Shown here piece after piece: positions 5,372-5,752 of a stretch of 5,752 nucleotides of DNA (positions within the stretch are counted from its first letter, which is position 1; each line of letters begins with the position of its first letter). The stretch covers positions 1-5,752 of the forward strand of contig CAMYJP010000142.1 in assembly GCA_947258675.1 (NCBI GenBank), written 5' to 3'. Under the pieces are notes generated by a model. That model ran no database searches, was not told where the DNA came from, and saw only the letters and a program-made list of their open reading frames with translations. A program made the position numbers and the translations under genes. The stretch is from an uncultured Desulfobulbaceae bacterium (GTDB taxonomy: Bacteria; Desulfobacterota; Desulfobulbia; Desulfobulbales; BM004).

Positions 5372-5752
5372 TTAATCCATATCATCTCCTCCAGAGTCGT
5401 CTAGCATAGAGTCCATCTCATCATCAGAGAATCCACCTAGGTCGTCACCGAAGTCGTCATCATCGTCGTCGTCATCGCCTTCATCATCGTCATCGTCCCC
5501 CTCCTCATCATCGTCATCGTCGTCATCATCGTCTCCGTCCTTATCGTCGCCTTTGCCTTTATCATCATCGTCGTCGCCGTCGTCGTCATTACCGTCTGAA
5601 GCCTTTTTATGGCCCTTGGTATCATCGTCATCGCCGTCGTCGTTATCTCCTTCATCTGCATCATCGTCGTCGTCATCATCGTCGTCATCGTCGTCATCGT
5701 CATCATCGTCGTCATCGTCATCATCGTCGTCATCGTCGTCATCGTCGTCATC
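5372..5752 (-). CDS. C-terminal part of an extremely aspartate-rich protein (5' end outside window)
   Basis: On the minus strand the frame ending with TAA at 5374-5372 is open to the window edge, giving 126 residues with no start in view. By my count 83 of them are Asp. The visible order is a run of at least 31 Asp, then Asp stretches broken by Gly, Lys, Glu and Asn (with a small basic patch TKGHKKAS), then a less repetitive tail, FGDDLGGFSDDEMDSMLDD followed by SGGDDMD. The frame is supported by the varied C-terminal tail, by the soluble replacements (G, K, E, N, S), and by a strong terminator just downstream. The alternative reading frame gives Met-Thr-Thr repeats and is a shadow. Such polyacidic regions bind Ca2+ or other cations or act as disordered tails; which applies here is unknown. 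The family cannot be named without the N-terminal part. Confidence 0.75.
   Translation of the reverse strand, partial: DDDDDDDDDDDDDDDDDDDDDDDDDDDDDDDADEGDNDDGDDDDTKGHKKASDGNDDDGDDDDDKGKGDDKDGDDDDDDDDDEEGDDDDDEGDDDDDDDDFGDDLGGFSDDEMDSMLDDSGGDDMD
5660..5752. repeat. GAT/GAC trinucleotide repeat tract
   Basis: Ninety-three bases consist only of ATC and GTC triplets on the plus strand (GAT and GAC on the minus strand) and continue past the window edge. Higher-order units are visible: nine-base ATCGTCGTC repeats, and an 18-base unit, GTCGTCATCGTCATCATC, present twice in tandem. Such tracts are prone to slippage by multiples of three, changing the Asp run without breaking the frame. Confidence 0.85.

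Noticed and set aside
5437..5751. Met-Thr-Thr repeat ORF on the minus strand
   Set aside because: It is a frame-shifted reading of the GAT/GAC tract. The neighbouring Asp frame is open to the edge, has a varied C-terminal tail and a terminator right after it.
5372..5752. CRISPR array or structural DNA repeat in the triplet region
   Set aside because: There are no repeat-spacer units. The tract is a codon repeat that passes into ordinary coding sequence in the same frame.

Overview
The window looks like an accessory, gene-poor stretch of a bacterial chromosome. Short unrecognised genes are separated by long non-coding gaps, with one insertion sequence and a decayed dispersed palindrome. Shine-Dalgarno sites and sigma-70-like promoters are clear, and base composition is moderate to AT-rich. 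No marker gene fixes the taxon. The IS5-type transposase and the GTTCC...GGAAC-like palindrome are compatible with a large, repeat-rich Gram-negative environmental genome, for example a Desulfobacterota relative. That placement is an inference with low confidence.

Left part (1-1406, plus strand): the 3' end of an unknown gene, a 114-aa helical, charge-rich small protein, and a small membrane protein with three predicted membrane segments. A strong Shine-Dalgarno site puts the start of the membrane protein at 879, not at the longer ORF start at 822. The first two genes are probably co-transcribed; the membrane protein follows after a 195-base gap.

Middle (1407-2382): 550 bases with no convincing gene, but with a 12-bp perfect palindrome, a good sigma-70-like promoter and a small hairpin touching the ribosome site. 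These lead into a 141-aa protein with three CxxC pairs, a probable zinc-binding protein.

Right-middle (2383-3653): 395 bases without a gene, holding a degenerate REP-like palindrome. Next comes a minus-strand gene for a YopT/AvrPphB-type (peptidase C58) cysteine protease, recognisable by a Cys-His-Asp triad with family-like spacing. This is the most interesting protein in the window, because the family is best known for secreted effectors and toxin domains.

Insertion sequence (about 3697-5132): an apparently intact IS5-family element whose transposase has a full DDE triad. Candidate imperfect terminal repeats are given; the right one overlaps the transposase stop. The left end lies about 55 bases upstream of the protease start and carries a promoter-like sequence pointing outward into the protease gene.

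Right end (5136-5752): a small structured non-coding region, a strong bidirectional terminator, and the C-terminal part of a minus-strand gene for an extremely aspartate-rich protein. That protein is about two-thirds Asp over the 126 visible residues, with an uninterrupted run of at least 31 Asp reaching the window edge. Its frame is easily mistaken for a Met-Thr-Thr repeat ORF.
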